The notes beneath the pieces were generated by a model. The model was given only the letters and a program-made list of their open reading frames with translations, was not told the DNA's origin and searched no databases. Shown piece after piece: positions 1 to 8,534 of a stretch of 19,212 nt of DNA (position 1 is the first letter of the stretch; every line of letters begins with the position of its first letter). The DNA comes from Chrysochromulina tobinii (taxonomy: Eukaryota > Haptophyta > Prymnesiales > Chrysochromulinaceae), in contig JWZX01003189.1 in the NCBI GenBank assembly GCA_001275005.1, positions 1-19,212 of the forward strand, in the 5' to 3' direction. Both the position numbers and the translations under genes were made by a program.

Positions 1-422
1 TGGAATCGCTCGAACGCGGAGTTTTTTCTCGAGGCCTCAAATTGCGGAAAAATGTTACCAAGTGCGGAAAAGTTTTGACAGGGGGTTAAGCATACGGCGC
101 AGGCTCGCGCCACTCTTTGCAATTTCGAAGGCATGCCCGGCCACGAGCACGCTACTTCCTCGGCCCACGTAACTCCCTACGCCGATTTTGTCGAGAAGGT
201 GCGCTCGCATTTTGGGCGGCCGGCGTCGTCAGGGGCATCGACGTCGGCGAAATCCCGCCCATAAAGCAGGAGCGAGGCTCTCGCTCTCCCTCTCGCGAGC
301 GGCCTTCCCGACCTTCCTCAGCGTCCGTGCGCCTTGTCGAAAAATCCGCCCGCGGCCGCTCACCAGCCCCTCCGCGGGGCTTCTCCCCTACTTCGGCGCG
401 CGGCGAGGCCAGCCCGCCGCAG

Positions 423-1916
423 ATGCGGCAGCCCTTGCCTCCCGATGCGCAACCGGTCCGGCCAGCCGTCAAGAGAAGCACAGGTTCCGCGGCTGTCAAC
501 AAGATCCTCGGTGCTGGCGTTGCCTTTTCCAGCGCGACAAAGGCCGCGGCCGTGCCCCTCCGCCGCGCTTGGGCAGCAGCGGCCGCGGTATTGCGTTCCG
601 CGTCGGCGATGCTCCGCGGAGCCGCAGCTCAGGCGCACCCTATCGTTCACCTGGCTGCGGCCCCAGCGGCCGCCCTCATCCGCACCTTCGTCGTCGTCAT
701 CGTTTTCTCCGCCGAAGGCCCAGCTCGCTTCTTGGTACCGCGCGAGCCCGAATGCCTGATCGGCCAGGTGTCAAGTGCGCCCGCCGCCCGCCAGGCAGCC
801 CTAGCCGTGGCACGCGGAGTCCTCTCCCTCTTGCCGGTTCCCGCGCTTCAGGCTCAGGCTTCCCCACTGCTCATCCCGGCCTTCGAGCGCACCCCGGCTT
901 CAGGGGACCCCGTCCACACCGTTGATCGTGTGGTCGCGGTCCCTTTCCTCACGGAGAACCCGCCGCCCTTCTCGGACCTGCACGACGGCTGGCTCCATTG
1001 GATTACCCTGGCCGCGGCCTCACCCCTGATCTACGTCCTGGTCGCACACGCCATCAACCGCGTCAGCACCTACAGAGCAACCATTCCGCGCCCCGTCCTC
1101 GATGCGCTCATGTCCGCTTCTACGCGCCTGCGGTCAGGGGCTCTTGAGCTCAAGCGCCTTAGCCCGGCAGCTCGAAAGCGCGCCCTCTCGCCTTCCTCTG
1201 GCCCCACCTCGACGCGCCCCGCCCCTGGTGCTTCCCTCGGCCACTCAGCCACGGCGCCCTCGACGCCCCCTCTGCGCTTCGCGGACGCTCTCGCCAAATC
1301 CCTGGCCGTCGACGAGCACCTCCGCAACACCCTGCTCAGCGTGCCCGACACTGACCCCTTTGCGGAGGCGTTGCACGCATTCGCCGACCGGGTCCAGCCA
1401 GCCGACGTCTCCGAAATCCCTCCAGCGTTCATGCTCGACGGGGGTCTCCCGTCCTTCGCTAACCCTGGGCTCTTCCTCACGCCTTTCTCGGTGCGAGTCC
1501 AGCCCCCGCGGACGGTCCCGCTCCAGCCGGTCCCACCTCAGCCGCCGCCCCCAGCAGGCTTCGATCCCAAGAGCCTTCGCGACCTCCTTACGCCGGAAGG
1601 CGCCAGCCTTCTGGAACAGTGGTACGCGCAGATGCACGAGTACCTCATCCTCATCGATGACTTAGCGCCCCTCGTCAGCCTCAGCCGCCGAAGACGCGCC
1701 GCCATCCTCGATCGGGCAGCCGCTGGCGACGAGGCAGCCGCCGACGAAATGATCGACATCATCGTCGGCGACATCAAGGACCGTGGTTGCTCCCCGTACA
1801 CGCCCGACGTTCGCGCGTTCATCGTCAGCGCCGGCGGTCCGGGCAGCTGCGATGTGTTCGATGAGACGCCGCGGTCTTTTGGCAATGCTCCATCGGGATC
1901 CTGGTGGGATGGTTAA
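423..1916 (+). CDS. Orphan Pro/Ala/Ser-rich protein, unknown function
   Basis: I do not recognise this protein. The frame is open from the stop at 87-89 to the TAA at 1914-1916; the first ATG is at 423, giving 497 residues. The frame upstream of that ATG is also open and rich in Ser, Arg and Pro, so an unseen upstream exon or a non-ATG start is possible. The N-terminal half is low-complexity Ala/Pro/Arg with two hydrophobic stretches: one near the codons at 670-720 (ending in FVVVIVF) and one near 1000-1050 (ITLAAASPLIYVLVAHAI). The last ~130 residues look more like a folded helical domain (QWYAQMHEYLILIDDLAPLV, then a basic SRRRR patch and an acidic Ala-rich helix). It converges on the large gene at 2051-4720. 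GC-rich DNA gives long chance frames, so coding status rests mainly on length and on the non-repetitive C-terminus. Confidence 0.42.
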   Translation: MRQPLPPDAQPVRPAVKRSTGSAAVNKILGAGVAFSSATKAAAVPLRRAWAAAAAVLRSASAMLRGAAAQAHPIVHLAAAPAAALIRTFVVVIVFSAEGPARFLVPREPECLIGQVSSAPAARQAALAVARGVLSLLPVPALQAQASPLLIPAFERTPASGDPVHTVDRVVAVPFLTENPPPFSDLHDGWLHWITLAAASPLIYVLVAHAINRVSTYRATIPRPVLDALMSASTRLRSGALELKRLSPAARKRALSPSSGPTSTRPAPGASLGHSATAPSTPPLRFADALAKSLAVDEHLRNTLLSVPDTDPFAEALHAFADRVQPADVSEIPPAFMLDGGLPSFANPGLFLTPFSVRVQPPRTVPLQPVPPQPPPPAGFDPKSLRDLLTPEGASLLEQWYAQMHEYLILIDDLAPLVSLSRRRRAAILDRAAAGDEAAADEMIDIIVGDIKDRGCSPYTPDVRAFIVSAGGPGSCDVFDETPRSFGNAPSGSWWDG

Positions 1917-1946
1917 AATACGGCTCGTTCCGAGGACTTTTCAATC

Positions 1947-1985
1947 GCATCCTGGGCGAAGGATGCCCCAGGCCCCAAACCTGGA
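1947..1985 (+). other. Two adjacent hairpins between convergent genes
   Basis: A perfect 7-bp stem (gcatcct / aggatgc) with a 6-base loop lies at 1947-1966, about 30 bases past the stop of the upstream frame. A second small hairpin, ccagg / cctgg with a 7-base loop, follows at once. They lie in the 134-bp gap between two convergent genes and may belong to the 3' UTR or 3'-end processing of either. The pairing is seen directly; the function is inferred. Confidence 0.4.
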
Positions 1986-2050
1986 CGCAGGCGAACGAAC
2001 AACTGGAACCGTTTAGTTTGAGTTATATTTGAGTTACTCCGCCCTCACCC

Positions 2051-4720
2051 CTAACAGACCGTCACACGATCAAGACGGTCCCTTCTCCACAAACTCCAGC
2101 ACACTCTTTCTCCACCAGGAGGCGAGGTGGCGAGCTGATCGGCGCTGAGCTCGACAGTGCAAGGGACCACGCCCGTGTTTACGAGCCCGCACGCGACCTC
2201 GATGCGGCGGAACACAAGATGGATCAAGTGCTCGAGGCGCCGAGGCAAGTTCCGGTCAACTCGTACGCCCGTAACGTCATCGCCGCTCCTGGACGGGTCC
2301 TGAGACAGGTCCACGAGGCGATGGCAGCCGAAGCCATCGCGATACGCCCCCTCGCCCCATGGAGTGCGCAGGCTGAGCAAGAACTGCTGGTATGCCTCCT
2401 CATCCAAGCGCTGCAGCTCGATCAGAAAGCTGCCCGCGTCGGTGTGGTTTGCTACGACGAGCTGCGAGTCCGTCGGCAGTGCCTTGAGCAAGCACAGGTG
2501 ACAAAGCGTCTCCAAGAACCCCTCAAAGGGCAAGTGTGCCTCCATGAGCTGGCCTTGCACGCTTCGCGCGTCGACAACGACCATACGCGACCACGCGAAA
2601 CACAGCATCGCCGTGTACTCAGACAAGTCAGCCTCGATCAAGCCCACCACGTGTAGCAGACGCAGAAAGCCCTCGCGACCGAGTAATGGCGTGCCACTTA
2701 TCCGGCTTATGCGCGCTGCCTCCATAACATCAGGGGATAGGCTTGCCTTGCTGAGATTCGTGGCTGCCGAGGGGCCTCCGATGCACGCAAAGAGCCCGCG
2801 CAACGGGCTCGCGTACTGCAGCAACACAGTGTTCACCTCCGGCGAGTACGCAAAGCAACGTCGGAAAAGAGCCTGTGAAGGTAGGTACTTGCGCAGGCGC
2901 GGCTCAAGTTTGAGACGGAAGAGGTTGTCGAGGGCGTTGCTCACATCGCGGGTGTCCGCGCGGCCGTCCGCGCGACCGTTGCAGCTTTTGATGGCGAGAA
3001 GCATCAGGGCGATGAGGAACTCAACACGGCTCAGCGCGCACTCCCCAAGATTCTTGGTGTCTACCACAGGTGGCTCTTCAACTGAATCTGAGACAGACGC
3101 AGCTCGATGACCGCGCTTCTTGGTGGCCTTGGCGGAGACAAAGACGAGGTCATAGTCGCTCGGACGGCAGAAGGCTTTCTGGTTGGAGGAGAGCTGCGCA
3201 TCGGTGATGAAGTGGCGCCACCCGTGGAGTTGGATGGTCGAGTCCAGCGAGCCTCTTTCCGCTGCGTAGTAGGCGAAAAGCTGCACGCACAGCTCGTGGT
3301 TTGTCTGGAAGACGTGGCGCACCTCGGAGACCTTGCCAGGGATGGGTATGGTCGAGCCGTGCTCCCTCGAATGCTCCCTGCCAACTACAGCCTCGTCGAG
3401 CACATGCAGCATGAGGTCGTGGATGCCCAGCTCGTACGCCTGCGCCCAGTCTTGCTCGAAGACCATTTGACGCACTTTGTCCGTGTCGTAGAGCGCCCGG
3501 CTATCGCACCATGCCGCGCGTGGCGCCCAGATGCTGCTCTGTGCTCCCCGATCGACAGCCTTGCTGGCCGAGGGCATGGCTGAAGAGGGCATGCTGGTAG
3601 AGGGCCGGCGCGCAGTAGGTGGCACGGCCAGTCGGTTGCTCAGTCGGTTGCTCGCCAGTGCCACAATGGCATCGAGCATTCTGCGCTCGGTATCCACGCC
3701 GTAGTCACGGGCTGTCTCGAGCGCTGCCTGGCGAGAGTTTGCGAGTCGTTCGCAATGTCGTCGGTCCCACAGCTCCGCCGCCCACAGCACGTCGTTCCCG
3801 TAGCCACGCGCCATCGCCATCTGCGTGGCCGAAAAGCGGTCGTGCCGTCGAATAGTGAAATGATCGGGCAAAGCGGCAGTACTGGTCCTTGTGATACATG
3901 TACTGGTTGCTGCAGCACTTGCTTTCTCCAGCGGGAAAGTTTCTCCGCGCTCTAAGTACCAGGTGGCAGACGAGATGGAAGGCGCGGCGGGCGCAATGCC
4001 AATAGCATCCGCTCCATAATCCGCATGGCGAGCACGCGACGTGGCAGGCGCCATCCGAGTGGTCCTCGTCGGCGCATCAAACAGCTGTTGGGGCCAGGGC
4101 TCATCCCTCTGCGTCGACCTAAGCGTCGTCCTCTGCGTCAAGATATTTGGCTCTGGTGCTCGAGGCTCTGGCCGAGGCTGCTTCGACCGGGGCTTCGACG
4201 GCCCCTGGGGCTCAGGTTCCAGCTCATGTTGTGTATAAAGTTGTGGGTGTTGCGTCGGAGGCATAAAGCTGTACGGTCCACTGCGCGTGCGTAGCATGTA
4301 GACCTCGCTCTTGATGCGTGCGCCGGCAGTAGAGGTGCCACGAGCAAGGGAGTCATATTGTGTTAATTGTGCGTGGTCGAGAGGCGGGAGCGGCACGGGG
4401 CGCGTCGGAACCGTAGTTGTGCCCCTAGCAAGTTGGAATGAGTCGAACGTCGGTCGCCGGAGTTCACGCGCACTGTTGGGCGCCGTTGCAGACCGCCTTG
4501 GGATGATGCGCCGAGGAGCTGCAGCAGTACGCGGGCTCCTGCTCGGGGGCTCATTTTGCGCATGTCCTTGCCCCGAGACTGAATACAATCTAGGCGACGA
4601 CGGAGGCACGTACGGGGGCAGCTCGCTCAGGATCGTCGGGATCAAGCGGCCTTTCCTATCGAACATGGACTTCACTGTTGAGGTATGTTTGTGTGGCGGG
4701 ACATCAACGTCGCCCCACAT
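2051..4720 (-). CDS. Probable flagella-associated protein with two EF-hand-like (p25-alpha-like) modules
   Basis: A single open frame runs from ATG at 4720 to TAG at 2051-2053, 889 residues; the frame extends a few codons upstream without another ATG. The N-terminal ~280 residues are Pro/Ser/Arg/Thr-rich and look disordered, with a short repeated phrase (LARGTTT / LARGTST). After about residue 420 the sequence is helical and non-repetitive. Two regions, about 470-600 and 660-780, show the pattern seen in protist flagellar proteins with p25-alpha/TPPP-like modules: an aromatic helix (LFAYYA), a Trp/Phe-led helix (LHGWRHFITDAQL; GREGFLRLLHVVGLIE), then a DLVFVSAKA-type segment and a helix resembling SRVEFLIALMLLAI or FEGFLETLCHLCLL. 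Neither module keeps a full Ca2+-binding loop. Assignment to axoneme or flagellum is inference from this pattern. It shares an intergenic region with the divergent EF-hand/Sec14 gene. Confidence 0.6.
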   Translation of the reverse strand: MWGDVDVPPHKHTSTVKSMFDRKGRLIPTILSELPPYVPPSSPRLYSVSGQGHAQNEPPSRSPRTAAAPRRIIPRRSATAPNSARELRRPTFDSFQLARGTTTVPTRPVPLPPLDHAQLTQYDSLARGTSTAGARIKSEVYMLRTRSGPYSFMPPTQHPQLYTQHELEPEPQGPSKPRSKQPRPEPRAPEPNILTQRTTLRSTQRDEPWPQQLFDAPTRTTRMAPATSRARHADYGADAIGIAPAAPSISSATWYLERGETFPLEKASAAATSTCITRTSTAALPDHFTIRRHDRFSATQMAMARGYGNDVLWAAELWDRRHCERLANSRQAALETARDYGVDTERRMLDAIVALASNRLSNRLAVPPTARRPSTSMPSSAMPSASKAVDRGAQSSIWAPRAAWCDSRALYDTDKVRQMVFEQDWAQAYELGIHDLMLHVLDEAVVGREHSREHGSTIPIPGKVSEVRHVFQTNHELCVQLFAYYAAERGSLDSTIQLHGWRHFITDAQLSSNQKAFCRPSDYDLVFVSAKATKKRGHRAASVSDSVEEPPVVDTKNLGECALSRVEFLIALMLLAIKSCNGRADGRADTRDVSNALDNLFRLKLEPRLRKYLPSQALFRRCFAYSPEVNTVLLQYASPLRGLFACIGGPSAATNLSKASLSPDVMEAARISRISGTPLLGREGFLRLLHVVGLIEADLSEYTAMLCFAWSRMVVVDARSVQGQLMEAHLPFEGFLETLCHLCLLKALPTDSQLVVANHTDAGSFLIELQRLDEEAYQQFLLSLRTPWGEGAYRDGFGCHRLVDLSQDPSRSGDDVTGVRVDRNLPRRLEHLIHLVFRRIEVACGLVNTGVVPCTVELSADQLATSPPGGERVCWSLWRRDRLDRVTVC

Positions 4721-5204
4721 CAACTCGCGTGCTCTCACGTTCTCTCAAGTCGGTCTCGCGGGCTCTGAAGTACTTCCAAGTCTCACAAAAGTAACGACTA
4801 TTTTTGGCGAGACGTGTTCATGTTTTGCATGCAAACCGTCCGTTCTGCGCTTTCATGCTCGCTCACACGACGACGCACATAGAAATCTTAGGACAAAGAA
4901 CGAGGCGGGCGACCATCGGGCGGCTAGCGAAAACCCCCCCTTGGCAGAGGGCGGTTCGCTTGAAACCGGGCTTGAAAACCCGTTGTACGAGCGGCCGCCC
5001 CACAAGTATAACGGCCAATACGGCCCGGGGTTCATCAACATGCTGACACCCGGTACATCGGGGCTTATAAGTATGTCTGGCCGAGAGGGCCCTCCCTGAA
5101 ACGAAAGGAGACTGGCGCAGGTACCCATACAGTTGCGCGAGGAAAAGTCGTCCATCTTGCTTGCTTTTTGCGTGCGACGAAACTCATCACATTCGGGAGA
5201 GCAA
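4721..5204. promoter_or_regulatory. Divergent intergenic region with TATA-like element
   Basis: This 484-bp stretch separates the start codons of two divergent genes and so probably holds both promoters. A TATA-like ttataagta lies at 5065-5073, about 135 bp before the ATG of the + strand gene. A 10-bp palindrome, gagggccctc, follows near 5083-5092. Towards the - strand gene there is an A/T patch, ctatttttgg, near 4798-4807, which resembles a CArG-type box on either strand. No gene is credible here: the frames covering it overlap the starts of both real genes and have no domain content. Confidence 0.4.
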
Positions 5205-7616
5205 ATGGCGACGGCCGCTGAGGTAAACACTCTTGACCGGCCGCTGGCTTCAACGGCTGATTTGATCGTGAAAGCCACGAGAGACGCGGGCAATATCATG
5301 GGCATGGGCGCCGCGGAGGCGGGCAGGCTCTTCTATTCTGCTGGCACGGCCGTCGGCGACGGCGTCAAGGCCACAGGCAGCCTCGTCACAGACTTCGAGA
5401 AGAGCGTGGCCGCGGGCTTCCAGGTCGTCTTTGGCGAAGACATCGACAAGTCAGACGCGGGCCTAGAGGTTGCGTTCGCCAAGGTCGACGCGGACAAGAG
5501 CGGCGAGATCGACGTCGCAGAGATGAAAGCGTACATCCTGAGTGTTTACGGGACGGGCCTCAACGACTCAGTTGTTTGCGAAATGATGGCGACGGCGGAT
5601 GTAAACAAGAATGGCAAGATCAACCTCGACGAATTCAAGACCATCATGCACGCCGGCCCCCAAAAGTCAGAAGGGGCCATCGGTGGCGCTGCTGCTGCTT
5701 CGGCCGCCGCTGCTTCGGCGGCTGCTGCTTCGGCGGCCGCTGCTGCGGCCGCCGCTGCTGCGGCCCTCGATGCTGGCGTCGGTGCCACTGTGGGCAGCGT
5801 CAAGGCCATTGGGGATAGCGCCGCCTTATTAAGCATGCAGTCCGTCGAGGGTATCAAGGCCGTCGTCGTTGCGACCGTTGAAAGCGCCAAGGCCGTCGGC
5901 ATTGCGACAGCTGACAGCGTCTTGGCAGTAGGCACAGCGACCGTGGACGGAGCAGCCTATGCAGGCCAGATGAGCTTCGAGAGCGCAAACGCCGTCGGCA
6001 AGAAGGGCCTCGAGGGCGCCATGGCCGTGGGCGATGGCGTCAAGGCTACAGGCACCCTCATGGTCACAGAGTTCGAGAAGACCCTTGCGTCGCTCAGTGT
6101 GGCTGCGGGCGTCAAGAAGTTCGACACCGCCGAGATGACGGCGGTGGTAGAGAGTGACGCAGCGCTTGCGTCGACGCTTGCGGCGCCTTTGCCGGCCCCC
6201 TTTGAGCCTGCCGCCGCGTTGGTCGCGGCGATGCACGACACCGCCGACGCGTCTAGCAGCACCACTGTGCGCAACGATCTCACTCGCCCTTCGCTGTCCT
6301 TTGCCACACTGGCGACATTGGTGACGCTCTCGCCGATGGCCCTCGGGCCTATGGCGGTCTTATCTTCGCGGATGCTCCTTGGAATAGCGGCCGCAGCAGC
6401 AGGGGCGACAGTAGCATTCCTTTGGAAATTTTGGAAGGAGCGCCAGCTCGCCTTGCCAGCCGCAGCTCCTCTCGACGAGTCTCACTGCTCGGCTCCAAGC
6501 CCTCTGGCCGTTACGCTGGCCGAGCCACCTGTCAACAGCAGCCTCGTCCAAGCAGCGCCAACGCCTCGCCCCACTTTCGAGACCCTCGCTCCCGAAGTCC
6601 TCGCCCCCAACTGGCGTCCCGCCGTCGAGTGGGAGGACCTGTCACCAGCCGAGTTGCGATGCGCGGCGGCGGTGCGCCGCTGGCTGGGATACGAAGGCTT
6701 CCGGCGGTTACTGGGCTCGTACGACATACTCGTGCTCTTCGTGCGCGGGTACGCGTACCGCGAGGACTGGCACGCTGCGTGCTTCGTGTTCCTCGAGCGC
6801 GCGCTGCTCTGGCGGCAGTCAGAGCGCTGTGATGCGCTGATCGCCCCTGGAGGCTCCGAGGATTCGCCGCAGATAAGCTTCGAGGCGTTTGCAGGCGGTC
6901 GGCTCACGGAGTTTAACGCGATGCACCCAGCTGGAATCATCGGGCAGGATGAGAGCGGCCGCCTCGTCACGCTCGATCTCTTGTGCGCCACACCCTCCGC
7001 CACCAGCCTGGCGGCCTTTACAGACGAGGAGTACCTGAGGCACATGGTGGCACGGCGGGAGGCGTGCCGCGCCCTGTGCGCGGCGAGCGCGGAGCGGCTG
7101 GGCCGGCGGCTGTACAAGGTCATCGCTGTCATCGACGTGGCGGGGATGAGCCTCGCGCACCTGGCGGACCACAAGTGGCACGCGCGCATGAAGCGCGCTA
7201 ACGATCTCTTTGCGTGGAATTATCCAGATTCGATCGTTCAGCTGGTGGTGATCAACGCGCCGCGCACCTTCTCGGCGCTCTGGGCCGTGGCGTCCCTATT
7301 TTTGCACACACTCACTGCCGCCAAGATCTCAGTCCATGGCGCCTCGTACGGCAAGGCTCTCAAGGACATGGGCCTCAACGTACCACTGACTCCTGACGGG
7401 AAGCTATTGCACAACTCCATCACGCCCTGGGTGGACGCCCTGGAGCAGCTGAAGCAGCAGCGGGGCGGCAGCGACGGCAGCGGCTGCGGCGGCAGCCTCG
7501 TGAGCGGCTTCATGTCCGAAACCGATCGGCGGGCACTTGAGAGGATCGCGCAGGAAGACGAGAGAGTCTTGGAGGAGCAGCAGGAGGGTGCCTTGGAGGG
7601 TCTCTTCAGCCGCTGA
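5205..7616 (+). CDS. EF-hand / membrane-anchored CRAL-TRIO (Sec14-like) lipid-transfer protein
   Basis: The first in-frame ATG is at 5205 and the stop TGA is at 7614-7616, giving 803 residues in one exon. Residues 95-106 (DADKSGEIDVAE) and 132-143 (DVNKNGKINLDE) are two complete EF-hand Ca2+ loops with Gly at position 6 and Glu at 12. A poly-Ala stretch (162-187) follows, then a Gly/Ala/Val/Lys region of degenerate amphipathic repeats; GDGVKATG occurs near residues 51 and 276, on both sides of the EF-hands. One membrane segment lies at about 389-408, ending in WKFWKER. About 480-735 is a CRAL_TRIO_N plus CRAL-TRIO domain: DILVLFVRGYAYREDW, HPAGIIGQDESGRLVTLDLL, YKVIAVIDVAGMSLAHL, then YPDSIVQLVVINAPRTFSALW and AKISVHG. 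Sec14-family proteins carry phosphoinositides or other lipids between membranes; Ca2+ control at a membrane is inferred. The C-terminus is a short acidic helix. Confidence 0.85.
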   Translation: MATAAEVNTLDRPLASTADLIVKATRDAGNIMGMGAAEAGRLFYSAGTAVGDGVKATGSLVTDFEKSVAAGFQVVFGEDIDKSDAGLEVAFAKVDADKSGEIDVAEMKAYILSVYGTGLNDSVVCEMMATADVNKNGKINLDEFKTIMHAGPQKSEGAIGGAAAASAAAASAAAASAAAAAAAAAAALDAGVGATVGSVKAIGDSAALLSMQSVEGIKAVVVATVESAKAVGIATADSVLAVGTATVDGAAYAGQMSFESANAVGKKGLEGAMAVGDGVKATGTLMVTEFEKTLASLSVAAGVKKFDTAEMTAVVESDAALASTLAAPLPAPFEPAAALVAAMHDTADASSSTTVRNDLTRPSLSFATLATLVTLSPMALGPMAVLSSRMLLGIAAAAAGATVAFLWKFWKERQLALPAAAPLDESHCSAPSPLAVTLAEPPVNSSLVQAAPTPRPTFETLAPEVLAPNWRPAVEWEDLSPAELRCAAAVRRWLGYEGFRRLLGSYDILVLFVRGYAYREDWHAACFVFLERALLWRQSERCDALIAPGGSEDSPQISFEAFAGGRLTEFNAMHPAGIIGQDESGRLVTLDLLCATPSATSLAAFTDEEYLRHMVARREACRALCAASAERLGRRLYKVIAVIDVAGMSLAHLADHKWHARMKRANDLFAWNYPDSIVQLVVINAPRTFSALWAVASLFLHTLTAAKISVHGASYGKALKDMGLNVPLTPDGKLLHNSITPWVDALEQLKQQRGGSDGSGCGGSLVSGFMSETDRRALERIAQEDERVLEEQQEGALEGLFSR
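5686..5765 (+). repeat. In-frame Ala-coding repeat (gctgctgcttcggcg-type)
   Basis: Degenerate copies of a 15-bp unit, gctgctgcttcggcg, encode alternating AAAAS and then uninterrupted poly-Ala just after the second EF-hand of the Sec14-like protein. The unit is a multiple of three, so changes in copy number would keep the frame. It probably forms a length-variable linker. Confidence 0.75.
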
Positions 7617-7697
7617 GTCTACCGTCACTTCACCTTCACACTTCACCGTCACACTTCACCTTGAGCCTTCGCACATCGGTCACATCGCGCAGTCTGT

Positions 7698-8475
7698 GTG
7701 TACCGCGATACCAAGCAGTCACGCCTGGGCCCCGAGAATAAGGTGGCTATTCGAAACGCTGGCGGCATCGACCCGCTCGTGCAGCTGCTCAAAGCCGGCG
7801 GTGATGCGAAGGCCGCCTCCGCCGCCGCAGGCGCGCTGCAGAACATCGCGGCACACAACGCGGCACACAACACCCAAGGTGGTGCTTGGGGCCGTGGCGG
7901 CCATCCAACCGCCATCCAACCGCCATCCAACCGCCATCCAACCGCCATCCAACCGCCATCCAACCGCCGCTCGCGCCGCACCCATACCTCGTCGAGCGGC
8001 TTAAGCAAGTGGCGACGAAACGAATGCGGCGGCGAGAGGGCGGTGTGGACGCGCCGACGCTGGTCAAGGCCAGGCCTTCACCATTGCCGAGCTGGTGTCG
8101 ATGGGACCCTCGGCTCTAGAGCTCGCGCGCAAGCGCTGCGAAGAGCTACCCGCGTACTTGGAGAAGTGTCGCGAGGCGCTGAGCATCAGCGGCATCGACA
8201 CGCCCATCGATATTGGTTGCCCCATCACGCATGAGATTATGGTCGATCCGGTGGTCGCGTCCGACGGCCACAGCTATGAGCGGGAGGCGCTCATGGAGAT
8301 CTTGGGAGATCTTGGGAGATCTGGAGAGCACACGAAGCTGTCACCACTGACGCGCGCTGGAAGAGCTCGCAATCCCGAAGCACACGCTTCGCAAGCGAAT
8401 CCGCTCCTACGAGGCGGAGATCTTGAAGCTCATCGTAGGAGCTCGACCAAGAGCCGAGGCATCGTGCTCGACTGA
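7698..8475 (+). CDS. Armadillo-repeat / U-box protein, 5'-truncated and frame-broken (possible pseudogene)
   Basis: U-box proteins are E3 ubiquitin ligases; armadillo repeats bind the substrate. Codons at about 7731-7860 encode one clear armadillo repeat (NKVAIRNAGGIDPLVQLL, then AASAAAGALQNIAAHN). A GT...AG intron at 7879-8005 fits: splicing there keeps the frame and leads into FTIAELVSMG and then the U-box at about 8215-8355 (CPITHEIMVDPVV, DGHSYEREAL, SPLT). After SPLT the U-box ending (LEELAIPKHTLRKRIRSYE) continues in another frame from about 8358, so a 1-2 base indel lies in the acgcgcgc run at 8350-8357. No ATG precedes the armadillo repeat, and only ~80 bp separate it from the upstream gene, so its 5' end is missing, in an unseen exon, or lost. 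U-box C-terminal to armadillo is the reverse of the usual plant PUB order. Domain identities are firm; whether the gene works is not. Confidence 0.6.
7879..8005 (+). other. Predicted GT-AG intron of the ARM/U-box gene
   Basis: The donor is caag|gtggtg at 7879 and the acceptor is cttaag at 8005, 127 bp. This is the simplest splice that brings the armadillo frame into the U-box frame with no stop between them. Its size matches the other introns here (129, 118 and 97 bp). Most of its length is the 11-bp array at 7901-7966. Predicted, not proven. Confidence 0.5.
7901..7966 (+). repeat. 11-bp tandem repeat, six copies (ccatccaaccg)
   Basis: Six identical copies of ccatccaaccg run back to back. 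Since 11 is not a multiple of three, copy-number change inside an exon would break the frame, which supports an intronic position. The perfect identity of the copies suggests recent expansion. Confidence 0.95.
8295..8324 (+). repeat. 10-bp direct repeat inside the U-box coding region
   Basis: The unit cttgggagat is present twice (8301-8320), with a partly matching copy before it and a degenerate one after. It falls between the DGHSYEREAL and SPLT segments, where it appears to lengthen the usual U-box loop (LGDLGRSGEH). It may be a slippage product in a relaxed or decaying gene. Confidence 0.8.
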
Positions 8476-8534
8476 CTGCCGCGCTCTTGAGACAAGCCTG
8501 CGAGCGTCTTCTGCTCGTGAGCTCGGACGTGTCC

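Noticed and set aside
117-4738. The convergent pair as a retrotransposon or DNA transposon
   Set aside because: No reverse transcriptase, integrase, transposase or recombinase motif is visible in either frame, and I found no terminal repeats bounding the pair.
4311-5099. 262-residue + strand frame across the start of the divergent - strand gene
   Set aside because: It overlaps the coding start of the large - strand gene and the promoter region, and has no recognisable domain; a shadow.
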